NCBI RefSeq assembly: GCF_900142215.1
Contig: NZ_FRAC01000008.1
Span: forward strand, 293,028-357,027
Direction: 5' to 3'
Length of the DNA: 64,000 bases
Source of the DNA: Anaerocolumna jejuensis DSM 15929
Lineage (GTDB): Bacteria > Bacillota > Clostridia > Lachnospirales > Lachnospiraceae
Positions 50,551 to 59,527 of this stretch are shown here, in pieces. The notes under the pieces were generated by a model that was not told the DNA's origin, did no database searches, and saw nothing but the letters and a program-made list of their open reading frames with translations. Position 1 is the stretch's first letter. Each line of letters begins with the position of its first letter. Position numbers and translations under genes: made by a program.

Positions 50551-52097
50551 ACTACGTCCAAAAGATTAATTACGGCTACCTGCTCCTTTGTAGGCTTGTC
50601 CAGGACAGCCAGACGGTTTGCCTGGTTTATCAGTATCTTTTCAAATATATTACGTATTCCTCTGGCGTTGCCAAATTCCTTTGTTTTCTCTGCATCCATA
50701 GCAGCTAAATACTCCGTTATGTGCTCTATGGCCTCCTCTTCTACCGTAAGGCCGGCCTTTCCGGCCATGCTCAAAAGAATCTCTGTCAATTCCTTCGCCG
50801 TATAATCCGGAAATTCAATAAAACGGTTAAACCTCGAGATAAGTCCTGTGTTGGACTTTAAGAAGGATTTCATTTCCTCCTTATATCCCGCAACGATGAC
50901 CACCAGATTATCCCTGTTATCTTCCATAAGCTTCACCAGGGCGTCCACCGCTTCCTTTCCGAAATCCCCGGAAAGGTTATCTCCTGCCAAAGAGTAGGCT
51001 TCGTCAATAAACAATACTCCACCTAAGGCTTCTTCTACCACTTCCTTGACCTTAAGGGCTGTTTGCCCGACATAGCCTGCCACAAGGCCGCTTCTGTCAG
51101 TCTCTACCAGGTTTCCCTTGCTTAAGATTCCAAGCTCTTTATAGATGGCTGCTACAAGCCTTGCCACTGTTGTCTTTCCGGTTCCTGGATTCCCCGTATA
51201 TACCATGTGATAGGATATATTCATGGCAGGCATACCGTATTCTTCTCTGATTTTCTTTACTTTAATCAGGTTAATCAAAGAATTGATTTCCTTCTTTACC
51301 TCATCAAGTCCTATCAAAGCATCCAGTTCCGACAGCAGTTCCTTTAAACCATCCTTTTCGGTCTCAGCGTCAGTGTGTGCACTACCAGCTGTCAGCTCCT
51401 GCTTTTCTGCCACGGCACTTTTTTGGCTCTTAGGCGTATGGCTCTCTTTTGAGCCGCCCCTGTCATTATGCGTTCTGTCTTCCCCTGCCATTCTATGGGA
51501 GGTCTTTAAAAATAAGGGCGTTGTGCTGAATTCCTCACTGTTGATCTTCCGGAAAACCTCCCTTTCGCCCATACGGTAAATATAGGTATCTCCGCTGTTA
51601 TAAAAAACATTCACCTTTTTATAATATGCCATAAGATAGGAAGCCGTATCCCTGTTTCTTGCCTGGCAAAGGTCTGTCAGGGCAAGAAGTATGTTAAACA
51701 GGGCATCCATAAAAGTCGCCGCCATGCAATCCTTCTTCTCCAGATCATATAAATTGCACAGCTGAAGAAGGATGGGCGGTGAATTCACAATCCTGTCCGC
51801 AGCTTCCCTGATGCCTTCAAAGGATATATTTTCCTTTTCTATGCCAAGGATGTCAGTCTTTGTAATATCCAGGATAAACTCCATGTCTTCCCTGTGATAA
51901 GTCTTGCAGAACAGACTGAGTGACACACACAGGGCCTGAACATAGAGGGCAAGCATGTCTTCAACGCTTTTATGGATGACGCTTTCAGGGGTCTCCCAAT
52001 AACCTTCCTCCGATAGTACGAGGGATAGGTCATTTAATTTATCATAATTCTCATGTCCGATACAGTATAGGGTTTCCTTAGAATAACTGCTTTGCAT
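50547..52097 (-). CDS. AAA+ ATPase, SpoVK/CbbX-like
   Basis: This 516-residue protein has a C-terminal AAA+ domain (about 255-510): Walker A TGNPGTGKTTVARL, Walker B GGVLFIDEAYSLAG and a sensor FNRFIEFPDY. Its N-terminal ~240 residues are helical with no clear domain, then a charged linker. SpoVK functions in spore maturation. The family also includes CbbX and type VII secretion EccA. The function here is uncertain. Confidence 0.82.
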   Translation of the reverse strand: MQSSYSKETLYCIGHENYDKLNDLSLVLSEEGYWETPESVIHKSVEDMLALYVQALCVSLSLFCKTYHREDMEFILDITKTDILGIEKENISFEGIREAADRIVNSPPILLQLCNLYDLEKKDCMAATFMDALFNILLALTDLCQARNRDTASYLMAYYKKVNVFYNSGDTYIYRMGEREVFRKINSEEFSTTPLFLKTSHRMAGEDRTHNDRGGSKESHTPKSQKSAVAEKQELTAGSAHTDAETEKDGLKELLSELDALIGLDEVKKEINSLINLIKVKKIREEYGMPAMNISYHMVYTGNPGTGKTTVARLVAAIYKELGILSKGNLVETDRSGLVAGYVGQTALKVKEVVEEALGGVLFIDEAYSLAGDNLSGDFGKEAVDALVKLMEDNRDNLVVIVAGYKEEMKSFLKSNTGLISRFNRFIEFPDYTAKELTEILLSMAGKAGLTVEEEAIEHITEYLAAMDAEKTKEFGNARGIRNIFEKILINQANRLAVLDKPTKEQVAVINLLDVV

Positions 52098-52202
52098 ATG
52101 CCCTCCCTGCTGCTTTCCATTCTGTACAGGTAAATGTTAGAAATATTATACAATATACAAATTAAAATAAAAAGAGAAAAGTAAAACAGCTTCGTAAAAT
52201 AA

Positions 52203-54245
52203 TTATAAAGTCCCACCCTTAAATTCCACGATTTTCAATTTAAGCTCCGGCGATTTCAAAAAGATAGCCTCAAGCTCTTCTTTTGTCAGCTTCTTTGCCG
52301 CCTCATTGGCCTCCATCAGCACCTTTGCATCCTGATAGATATCTCCCAGCTTAAATTCCATCTCACCACTTTGACGTATGCCGAACATATCTCCCGGGCC
52401 TCTCAGCTTTAAATCTTCTCCGGCAATATAAAAGCCGTCGTTGGACTGGTTCATGATTTCAAGCCGCTTCCTGATATCCTTCCCCTCCCTGCCGCACACC
52501 AGTATACAGTAGGATTGATACTTCCCTCTTCCGACTCTGCCCCTTAACTGGTGAAGCTGTGCCAGGCCAAAACGTTCTGCATTTTCAATCATCATAACGG
52601 TGGCATTGGGAACGTTTACACCGACCTCCACTACCGTGGTTGAGACCAGCACCTGTATTTCTCCTTTAGAAAACCGCTCCATTATATCATTCTTTTCCTG
52701 AGGCTTCATTTTACCGTGGAGATATTCCACATGGGCAAAGGGCAGTGCTTCCTTTAGCTTTTCCGTGTATTCTATTACATTTTCCGCCTCTATTACTTCG
52801 CTTTCCTCCACCATGGGGCAGATAACATAAGCCTGGCGACCTTCCTCCAGCTGCTTTCCAATAAAACGGTAGGCAGTACTCCGGTATCCGGTATCAACCA
52901 CACAGTTTTTAATCGGAAGTCTTCCTGCCGGAAGTTCGTCTACCAGGGAAATATCCAGATCTCCATAGAGTATGATTGCCAGGGTTCTCGGAATTGGAGT
53001 GGCGCTCATAACCAGGACATGGGGATGCTCTCCCTTACCGGAGAGCATCTCCCTTTGCCTTACTCCAAAACGGTGCTGTTCATCCGTTACAACAAGGGCA
53101 AGCTTCCGGTACTCCACCTTTTCCTGAATAAGTGCATGGGTTCCTATAATAATCTGCACCTCTCCTTTTTTTATTCTTTCATATACCCCTCTTTTAGCGG
53201 CTGCCGTCATGGAACCGGTAAGCAGGACTGTCTGAATCCCAAACTCCAGAAAAGCATCACTGATTGTCTCATAGTGCTGCTGGGCAAGGACTTCCGTTGG
53301 CACCATCAGACATCCCTGATAGCCGTTCAATGCAGTTAACAGTAAGGATAGAGCCGCAAGGACCGTCTTTCCGGAACCCACATCTCCCTGAACCAATCGG
53401 TTCATGGTATGCTCTGACTTCATGTCCTTCCTGATTTCTTCCCAGGCCCTTCTCTGGGCTCCTGTTAAATCATAGGGAAGACTGTTTTCGTAATCTCCGC
53501 AGCCCTGCCTGTCCTCCAGCACAAAGTTGTTCTTCCAGCTTTTTTTGCTTTCCTTAAGATAAGACAACGCCAGGGTGAACTGGAAGAATTCATCAAAAAC
53601 AAGCCGCCTTCTTGCCTGGGCAAGCAGCTCCTTATCCTTTGGAAAATGCAGTTCCAAAAGGGCATTCTTACTGTTCATCAGCTTATATTCTTTTATAACA
53701 GCTTTGGGAAGGTAATCCTCCGCCATCTCTGCCTCTCCCATAGCTGTTTTTATTGCTTTTGTCAGAAGATTATTGGTAATTCCTTCTGTCAGAGGGTAAA
53801 TGGGCTGAAGAATATTCATTTTTCTTTGGTATTCCTCTCTGGTGTAGATTTCCGGCTGCTCAATTACCAGCGCCCCATTCTTACGCGCAGCTTTTCCCCG
53901 GAAGATATAATGATAGCCTGACATAAGCCTGTTCTTTAAAAAGGGCATATTGAACCAGCTAAGACTCAGGCTTCCGCTTACATCCTTCACCCGGATAGTG
54001 ATAATCTTTAAATTTCTTACCTGCTTTACAAGGGGCGAGGTGATAATGGAGGCTTCTATGGCTGCCTTTTCCCCCTCCTTTACGGAAGTTATGGGAACCG
54101 GCGGCTCATAGGTATCATACCCTCTTGGATAATGTCTGACCAAATCCGATACGGTAAAAATAAGTAATTTATTCAGCGCTTTTTCTGTTTTTGCACCTAT
54201 GCCCTTTACCTCTGTTACAGAATCTGTAAGCTTTAATTCCTTCAT
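52203..54245 (-). CDS. recG: ATP-dependent DNA helicase RecG
   Basis: This protein of 680 residues, the usual RecG length, has a wedge/OB domain (TYEPPVPITSVKEGEK), Walker A QGDVGSGKTVLA, DEQH in VVTDEQHRFGVRQRE and the C-terminal TRG-like QLRGRVGRGKYQSYCIL. It reverses stalled forks and branch-migrates junctions. The start at 54245 follows AAAGAGG; an ATG at 54335 would add 30 unlikely residues. Confidence 0.97.
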   Translation of the reverse strand: MKELKLTDSVTEVKGIGAKTEKALNKLLIFTVSDLVRHYPRGYDTYEPPVPITSVKEGEKAAIEASIITSPLVKQVRNLKIITIRVKDVSGSLSLSWFNMPFLKNRLMSGYHYIFRGKAARKNGALVIEQPEIYTREEYQRKMNILQPIYPLTEGITNNLLTKAIKTAMGEAEMAEDYLPKAVIKEYKLMNSKNALLELHFPKDKELLAQARRRLVFDEFFQFTLALSYLKESKKSWKNNFVLEDRQGCGDYENSLPYDLTGAQRRAWEEIRKDMKSEHTMNRLVQGDVGSGKTVLAALSLLLTALNGYQGCLMVPTEVLAQQHYETISDAFLEFGIQTVLLTGSMTAAAKRGVYERIKKGEVQIIIGTHALIQEKVEYRKLALVVTDEQHRFGVRQREMLSGKGEHPHVLVMSATPIPRTLAIILYGDLDISLVDELPAGRLPIKNCVVDTGYRSTAYRFIGKQLEEGRQAYVICPMVEESEVIEAENVIEYTEKLKEALPFAHVEYLHGKMKPQEKNDIMERFSKGEIQVLVSTTVVEVGVNVPNATVMMIENAERFGLAQLHQLRGRVGRGKYQSYCILVCGREGKDIRKRLEIMNQSNDGFYIAGEDLKLRGPGDMFGIRQSGEMEFKLGDIYQDAKVLMEANEAAKKLTKEELEAIFLKSPELKLKIVEFKGGTL

Positions 54246-54358
54246 GATAACCTCTTTCCTGCCGGGAAGCAGAGTCATAAAAAGGTCCTCTCCGCTAATA
54301 AGAGTGACTGCACAGCCTTTCTCCTCCAGCTTCAAGAACCTTATTTTATCTATTCAAT

Positions 54359-56086
54359 CTATTCTACTGACAGAACGTAATAATAAATCGGCTGGCCGCC
54401 ATAATGGATTTCAACCTCTGTCTCAGGGAACTTTTCTCTGACGCGTTCCGCCAGAGCATTGGCAGTATCCTCTGTTATCTCTTCTCCGTAATATAAACTG
54501 ATTAGTTCAGAATCCTCATCCGTAAGGCCGCATACCAGTTCATAGGTCGTTTCTCCGATATCAGAGCCTACGGAAAGTATGGTCTTCTCATCCAGTCCCA
54601 TGATGTTGCCCTGCTTGATTTCCTTACCGTCTATATTGGTATCCCTGACTGCATAGGTAACCTGACCGCTCTTAACCTTTTTCATCTCAGCAGTCATTCT
54701 GGCTTCGTTTTCCTCTGCGGTCTTATCGTGCACATAATTGATTATGGCCGTAATTCCCTGAGGAACAGTCTTTGTAGGAATGACTACGATATTCTTATCC
54801 TGAGTAAGCTCTTTAGCCTGATTAGCCGCCAGAATGATATTACTGTTATTGGGCAGGATAAAAATAGTATCCGCATTTACTTCCTCAATAGCATTCAGCA
54901 TATCTTCCGTACTGGGATTCATGGTCTGCCCTCCGGCTATGATATAATCCACTCCCAGCCCTTTAAAGATTTCATTGATTCCTTCTCCTATGGATACGGA
55001 AATGAACCCTACATCCTTTTTCGGCTTTTCCTTTACCTGTTCTTTTGCTTTCTTTTCCTCTGCCTGCTGTCTGGCAAGATTTTCAGCATCCTTAATCAGT
55101 CTTTCATGATGCTCTTCCCTCATGTTGTCAATCTTCATTCTGGAAAGTGAACCAAAGGTCAACGCTTTCTGAATGGCAAGTCCAGGGTCATTCGTATGTA
55201 CATGAACCTTGACAATGTCATCATCAGATACTACTACAAGGGAATCACCGATAGATTCCAGATAGGCTTTAAATTGTGAATCCGTTTTTTCGTTATATTC
55301 CTTCTCCAGCATAATAATAAATTCCGTACAGTAACCGAATTTAATATTTGCCGTATCAATATTCTCTCTGTTCACTGCTGTTCCGGATTGACCTCCCTGG
55401 GCAGTCTTTGCTCCTTCCGTTCCATTAGGAATACTGCTTCCTTCCTGAACGCGGTCAAAATCCACTTCTTTGCCAAGAAGTGCATCATAAGCTCCTTTTA
55501 CGATTTCGAGAAGTCCCTGGCCGCCGGAGTCTACCACGCCAGCTTCCTTCAGCACAGGTAAAAGATCAGGTGTCTGTTCCAGTACTTCCTCCATGTGCTT
55601 TATTATCTCATAACAGAAATAGACAAGATCCTTTGTCTCGGCAGCAAGGCTTGCCGCCTTTTCCGCACCGCCTCTTGCAACGGTAAGGATTGTTCCTTCC
55701 TTGGGCTTCATTACAGCCTTATATGCGGTTTCCACAGCTTTTTGGAAAGCAGCGGATAAAGCCAGGGTATCCAGTACCTGGTATTCCTTAATTTCCTTAC
55801 AGAAGCCTCTTAAAAGCTGGGAAAGAATAACGCCTGAATTTCCTCTGGCTCCTCTCAGGGAACCGCCTGATATTGCTTTTGAGAGCCCCTCCATGGTGGG
55901 ATTTTCCATCTGGTTCACTTCACGGGCCGCTGACATAATAGTTAGTGTCATATTAGTACCTGTATCACCGTCCGGTACAGGAAAAACATTCAATTCATTA
56001 ATATATTCTTTTTTGGATTCAATGCTTTTTGCTCCCGATAAAAACATCTTCCGGAGCATACCAGCATCTATAGTATTTATAACCAC
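54359..56086 (-). CDS. DAK2-domain protein YloV/FakA-like
   Basis: This 575-residue protein has NVFPVPDGDTGTNMTLT (the DAK2 ATP/Mg site) and, later, DSGGQGLLEI and an EDD/DegV-like C-terminus. Relatives are the kinase FakA that phosphorylates fatty acids bound to FakB (DegV). It follows the Asp23-like gene by 32 bp; yloU-yloV-recG is a common gene order. Confidence 0.9.
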   Translation of the reverse strand: MVINTIDAGMLRKMFLSGAKSIESKKEYINELNVFPVPDGDTGTNMTLTIMSAAREVNQMENPTMEGLSKAISGGSLRGARGNSGVILSQLLRGFCKEIKEYQVLDTLALSAAFQKAVETAYKAVMKPKEGTILTVARGGAEKAASLAAETKDLVYFCYEIIKHMEEVLEQTPDLLPVLKEAGVVDSGGQGLLEIVKGAYDALLGKEVDFDRVQEGSSIPNGTEGAKTAQGGQSGTAVNRENIDTANIKFGYCTEFIIMLEKEYNEKTDSQFKAYLESIGDSLVVVSDDDIVKVHVHTNDPGLAIQKALTFGSLSRMKIDNMREEHHERLIKDAENLARQQAEEKKAKEQVKEKPKKDVGFISVSIGEGINEIFKGLGVDYIIAGGQTMNPSTEDMLNAIEEVNADTIFILPNNSNIILAANQAKELTQDKNIVVIPTKTVPQGITAIINYVHDKTAEENEARMTAEMKKVKSGQVTYAVRDTNIDGKEIKQGNIMGLDEKTILSVGSDIGETTYELVCGLTDEDSELISLYYGEEITEDTANALAERVREKFPETEVEIHYGGQPIYYYVLSVE

Positions 56087-56118
56087 AAATCTATTCCTCC
56101 TTAACAGTAATTCTTCTG

Positions 56119-56475
56119 CTAGTCAATGACTCTTACGCCTTCGACAAAAATATTAATTTTAGTGACTTCCATACCGGTAAATTCTTCTACCTTATACTTG
56201 ACATTACTGATTAAGTTCTCTGCTACAGCCGAGATACTTACTCCATATGCAACAATGATATGCAAATCAATAATTATTTTATTATCTTCCAGCAAAATGT
56301 TCACACCATGCTTCAGACTTTCCCGCATAAGAAGTTTAACAAGGCCGTCTTTCATATTGACCGATGCCATGCCCACAACGCCAAAACACTCAACCGCTGA
56401 TGAACCTGCATATTTGGCCAGCACATCGTTATCTATCGATACTTCACCAATTTTTGTATTCATGTGTCCCTTCAT
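56119..56475 (-). CDS. Asp23/Gls24 family envelope-stress protein (YloU-like)
   Basis: This 118-residue protein has the Asp23 pattern: GEVSIDNDVLAKYAGSSAVECFGVVGM and VDLHIIVAYGVSISAVAENL. Its role in the envelope is poorly defined. GGAGGATTCCT precedes the ATG. It heads the yloU-yloV-recG set. The 299-base gap upstream (56476-56774) shows no gene. Confidence 0.9.
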   Translation of the reverse strand: MKGHMNTKIGEVSIDNDVLAKYAGSSAVECFGVVGMASVNMKDGLVKLLMRESLKHGVNILLEDNKIIIDLHIIVAYGVSISAVAENLISNVKYKVEEFTGMEVTKINIFVEGVRVID

Positions 56476-56774
56476 AGGAATCCTCCATTCTATTAATATT
56501 AACTATGACGAATCTACGCGCAAGGTAAAGGCGGTATTATTAACGTCTCTAGGTTTCCATTCCTTTCTATTATAACCTTTTTTTATAGAAAATGGAATAC
56601 TAATTTTATTCATAAGGCATTATGTATGCTCTTTTATAGTATTCCATAAATTTTTCCATTTATAAGCCCATTTTAATAGTAAGAAAAAATAATCTGCATA
56701 TATTGTTTAATAAGAAACTATCTGACATTATTTACCACTTTAATTTCTTACTTTACTGAAAATGAGGTCTGCCT

Positions 56775-56912
56775 ATGAAAAGAATGATTGGTTTTATCCT
56801 TTTCTGGATAGCTATCGGTATGACAATTATGCTGTTTATCACAAACGGAGTGCTTGCCATATTGATTATTATCCTTCTTCTTATCCTTGGATATAATTTA
56901 TTTGCCTGCTAA
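56775..56912 (+). CDS. 45-residue two-helix membrane protein
   Basis: A short gene on the plus strand encodes a very hydrophobic peptide: MKRMIGFILFWIAIGMTIML, a short turn (ITNG), then VLAILIIILLLILGYNLFAC. GAGGTCTGCCT precedes the ATG and a hairpin terminator follows. Similar tiny proteins are common in Clostridia, with unknown function. Confidence 0.6.
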   Translation: MKRMIGFILFWIAIGMTIMLFITNGVLAILIIILLLILGYNLFAC

Positions 56913-56936
56913 CTTCCGCCAGGCATAATAATAGAC

Positions 56937-56973
56937 GAAAAATAAGCCCGCTGTTTCAACAGCAGGCTTATTC
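56937..56973. terminator. Hairpin after the small membrane protein
   Basis: AATAAGCC-C-GCTGTT pairs with AACAGC-A-GGCTTATT across a short loop at 56941-56972. Flanking A/T runs on both sides permit termination in both directions between convergent genes. Confidence 0.62.
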
Positions 56974-56999
56974 TTCAATGCCATTATGTATCTTCGCAC

Positions 57000-57037
57000 A
57001 AAAAATCAGGACCATCGTGTTACCGATGGCCTTGATT
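57000..57037 (-). terminator. Intrinsic terminator of rpmB
   Basis: AATCAGGACCATCG (57004-57017) pairs with 57024-57037 with a mismatch, followed on the minus strand by six T (57000-57005), 9 bp after the rpmB stop. Confidence 0.8.
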
Positions 57038-57045
57038 ATAAATAA

Positions 57046-57240
57046 TTATGCACGTTCCACTTTACCTGATCTAAGACATGAAGTACATACATAAGTTTTC
57101 TTTGCTGCACCGTTAACCAGAATCTTAACAGACTTCACATTTGCCTTCCACATCTTATTTGATCTTCTATGAGAATGACTCACAGCATTTCCAAAGTGAG
57201 CACTTTTTTCACAAATTGCACATTTAGCCATTAAAAGCAC
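57046..57240 (-). CDS. rpmB: 50S ribosomal protein L28
   Basis: This 64-residue basic protein begins MAKCAICEKSAHFGNAVSHSHRRSN (displayed after a second in-frame ATG; the longer start adds MLL) with CxxC pairs at both ends (CAIC, CTSC), the zinc form of bL28. It is the only gene of its unit. CCTCCC on the plus strand gives a good site for the start. Confidence 0.95.
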   Translation of the reverse strand: MLLMAKCAICEKSAHFGNAVSHSHRRSNKMWKANVKSVKILVNGAAKKTYVCTSCLRSGKVERA

Positions 57241-57334
57241 CTCCCTAGGTATAATCTAAGTCTTTCGACCTGCAAACAAAACCATTTTAACAGATGAACC
57301 GGCATATTGCAAGAGAAATTTTATAATATATTAA

Positions 57335-57745
57335 TTATTCACTTTGGCCTGACTGTCTTTTTAAAGCTTCATCCACCTTATCGGATACATCCTCCGGCTT
57401 TTCCGCCTTATCCTTCTTGAACTTATTCAGTACATCCGGTACCATATCCAGTAACTTTGTGACACTATCCTGATTCTTTACATTTACAAGGCGGGCAGAA
57501 CCGTTCTGAATCACCAGTACTGCGCTTGGGGTTATCTTTCCGCCCATACCGCCGCCTGCATTACTTTTACTGGTATCCTTTGCAAATGCACCGGCAGCAA
57601 CGCCAAAGCTTACATCTACCAGGGGCAGGATGACCGTTCCATCCTCAAATTTTACTGCATCACCCACAACAGTTTTTGTAGTAATAAAATTATCCATTCC
57701 TTTAAACAATGACTCTACGGTGTTATTAAAGTTGTTATCTGCCAT
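57335..57745 (-). CDS. ytfJ: Spore protein YtfJ (GerW family)
   Basis: This 136-residue protein has VVGDAVKFEDGTVILPLVDVSFGVAAGAF and a glycine-rich segment, then ITPSAVLVIQNG, as in YtfJ/GerW, an inner spore protein needed for germination with some nutrients. Its start overlaps the stop of the upstream DUF2953 gene by 1 bp, the common YtfI-YtfJ pair. Confidence 0.93.
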   Translation of the reverse strand: MADNNFNNTVESLFKGMDNFITTKTVVGDAVKFEDGTVILPLVDVSFGVAAGAFAKDTSKSNAGGGMGGKITPSAVLVIQNGSARLVNVKNQDSVTKLLDMVPDVLNKFKKDKAEKPEDVSDKVDEALKRQSGQSE

Positions 57746-59055
57746 TAGAATTCCTCCTTCAAGGTTTGAAAGTTTTTAATGAGAGCCCTTATATCACGGT
57801 TTCGAATTACTTTAATTCCAAGTATAAGTAGAATAATTCCGCGTATTCTTCCTTTGCAATAGAAGTTTCCCTTTAATACCTCATTTTCAAAATCAGGTAT
57901 TATCTGTACGGAATCTTTGTATATTCCCATAAAGGCGGCTGCCACACCCAGAAGCTGCCCCGTTGAGCAGGGATCTCCTGTTCCGAATTCGATATAAGCC
58001 TTGACTTTCCTTGGCCCCATATGCTTCAGCAAGCCCTTTATTCTCTCAAATCCATATTTTAGTCCAAGCTTATTTGTTTCATTCTGAAAAAACCTTTTAA
58101 TCAAATTATATTTATCATAGATATTAGAAAGGCTAAGACTGAGATTTTTTACTTTTTCCTTCACACTTTCAAAGAAGGCTTTCAGTTTATTCCACAGATT
58201 TTTTATCCGTCTTCCGATTTTTCTTATAAAACGAAAGCTTCCTTCCGTGGAGCCATCAGGTTCTTTCACATCAACAGATATCTCCTCCTGAAGGACCTGC
58301 TGCTCTTTTTCCCTGGCCTTTTCGTTGTTCTCCATACCGGGAACTGCTTCGGCTGCCGCTTTTGTTATCCTCACAGCTTCTGCCCTTTTAATGGATTCTG
58401 ATTTCTCTTCCGTATTGATGGATACTGATTTTTCTATTGTGTGGATATCCGGAGCTGCTTTTATGTCAGCTGTCAGGTCAGCCTCTTTTCTCTTTTCGGC
58501 CTGCAGGACAGCATCTGTCATTGGGGCTGTCTCCGGTTCCGTTATAGCCTTCGCTTCAGGTATGGACAGCTGTCCCTCTTCTGCTTTTCTCTTAGCCTTC
58601 GTTTTCTCTTTTTTTCCTTTTGCCAGGGACAGTTCACCGTTCTCTGTCCTTTTCCCGGATTCCCGGCCCTTTTTGCCTCTTAGAGAAAACACTCTTTTCT
58701 TTTTTTCGGAAGCTTTTTCTTCTTTCTCTTCTTCCTTTTTCGAGCTGTCAAATAATATTTTCCCAAAAATTTTTAATCTCATTCGGAAATTCCCCTGGAG
58801 ATCACTTTCTTCTTCCAGAATTTCAGTAACATCCGAAATTTCTATATCTTCTCTGCCGTATTCCGCCGTAAAGCTCACTATTCTTAGAAGCCATGTAAAT
58901 CTTGCCGCTGCCTTGAAATCCTCTTCATATTCTGCATTCAGCTTATAACGAATGGGCACAAACAATGCAATTAAAATAAGTGCAATAAGTAATCCCAGTA
59001 CAGAAGCAAGAATTATACCTATTATTTTTAAAACTATGAAAACAATGTGGATCAT
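57745..59055 (-). CDS. DUF2953 membrane protein (YtfI-like) with low-complexity insertion
   Basis: This 436-residue protein has one N-terminal membrane helix (IIGIILASVLGLLIALILIALFV), a DUF2953 region split by a long Lys/Glu/Ala-rich insertion (about residues 110-275, with KEKTKAKRKAEEGQ), and the conserved C-terminal part (AYIEFGTGDPCSTGQLLG). YtfI proteins are ~230 residues; the insertion is unusual. Sporulation linkage comes from the neighbour ytfJ. Confidence 0.85.
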   Translation of the reverse strand: MIHIVFIVLKIIGIILASVLGLLIALILIALFVPIRYKLNAEYEEDFKAAARFTWLLRIVSFTAEYGREDIEISDVTEILEEESDLQGNFRMRLKIFGKILFDSSKKEEEKEEKASEKKKRVFSLRGKKGRESGKRTENGELSLAKGKKEKTKAKRKAEEGQLSIPEAKAITEPETAPMTDAVLQAEKRKEADLTADIKAAPDIHTIEKSVSINTEEKSESIKRAEAVRITKAAAEAVPGMENNEKAREKEQQVLQEEISVDVKEPDGSTEGSFRFIRKIGRRIKNLWNKLKAFFESVKEKVKNLSLSLSNIYDKYNLIKRFFQNETNKLGLKYGFERIKGLLKHMGPRKVKAYIEFGTGDPCSTGQLLGVAAAFMGIYKDSVQIIPDFENEVLKGNFYCKGRIRGIILLILGIKVIRNRDIRALIKNFQTLKEEF

Positions 59056-59099
59056 AGATTCCCGGATCCTCCTGTAAAAACTCTATTGGCACTTAAAAG

Positions 59100-59405
59100 T
59101 TAAAAATATTCCCTTACTAAAAAGCCACCGGTCTCCCTGTATATTTCTTCCATCATGCCTCGAACCAGCTCTCTTGCTTCGCTTTTGGAACCGGCAAGCC
59201 CGATAATATACATTTCCTTTTTTTGATAATAAGGAAAACTCAGCTCGTTGGCATCTATTATATCCAGCAGATTATCGGGATTGGAAGCATAGGTGATGCA
59301 AAAAACCGCAAAGGTCAGCTTTCCGTTTTCCACGGACTTCATAACCTTTTTCTTTCTGCTTTCAATGCTTTCTCCCAAATAGAGCTTGTCCGCCCATCTT
59401 ATCAT
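59100..59405 (-). CDS. Hypothetical protein
   Basis: This 101-residue protein starts MIRWADKLYLGESIESRKKKVMKSVENG and looks like a small alpha/beta protein found in Lachnospiraceae near the spore genes. It has a ribosome site AGGAAGAGGACG. No function can be stated. Confidence 0.7.
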   Translation of the reverse strand: MIRWADKLYLGESIESRKKKVMKSVENGKLTFAVFCITYASNPDNLLDIIDANELSFPYYQKKEMYIIGLAGSKSEARELVRGMMEEIYRETGGFLVREYF

Positions 59406-59527
59406 AACGTCCTCTTCCTCAATATCAAATCTTATTCTCTTTATTCCCCTTAAACACTCACTGGTTTTTATTGGAATATTTCGCCTGACGTGTACATTAT
59501 ACCACAGATGGAATGGAAAAATACAGA

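Noticed and set aside
50324..50569. Open frames on both strands through the repeat locus
   Set aside because: They are made wholly of the 87-bp repeat unit, repeat the same peptide and have no ribosome site.
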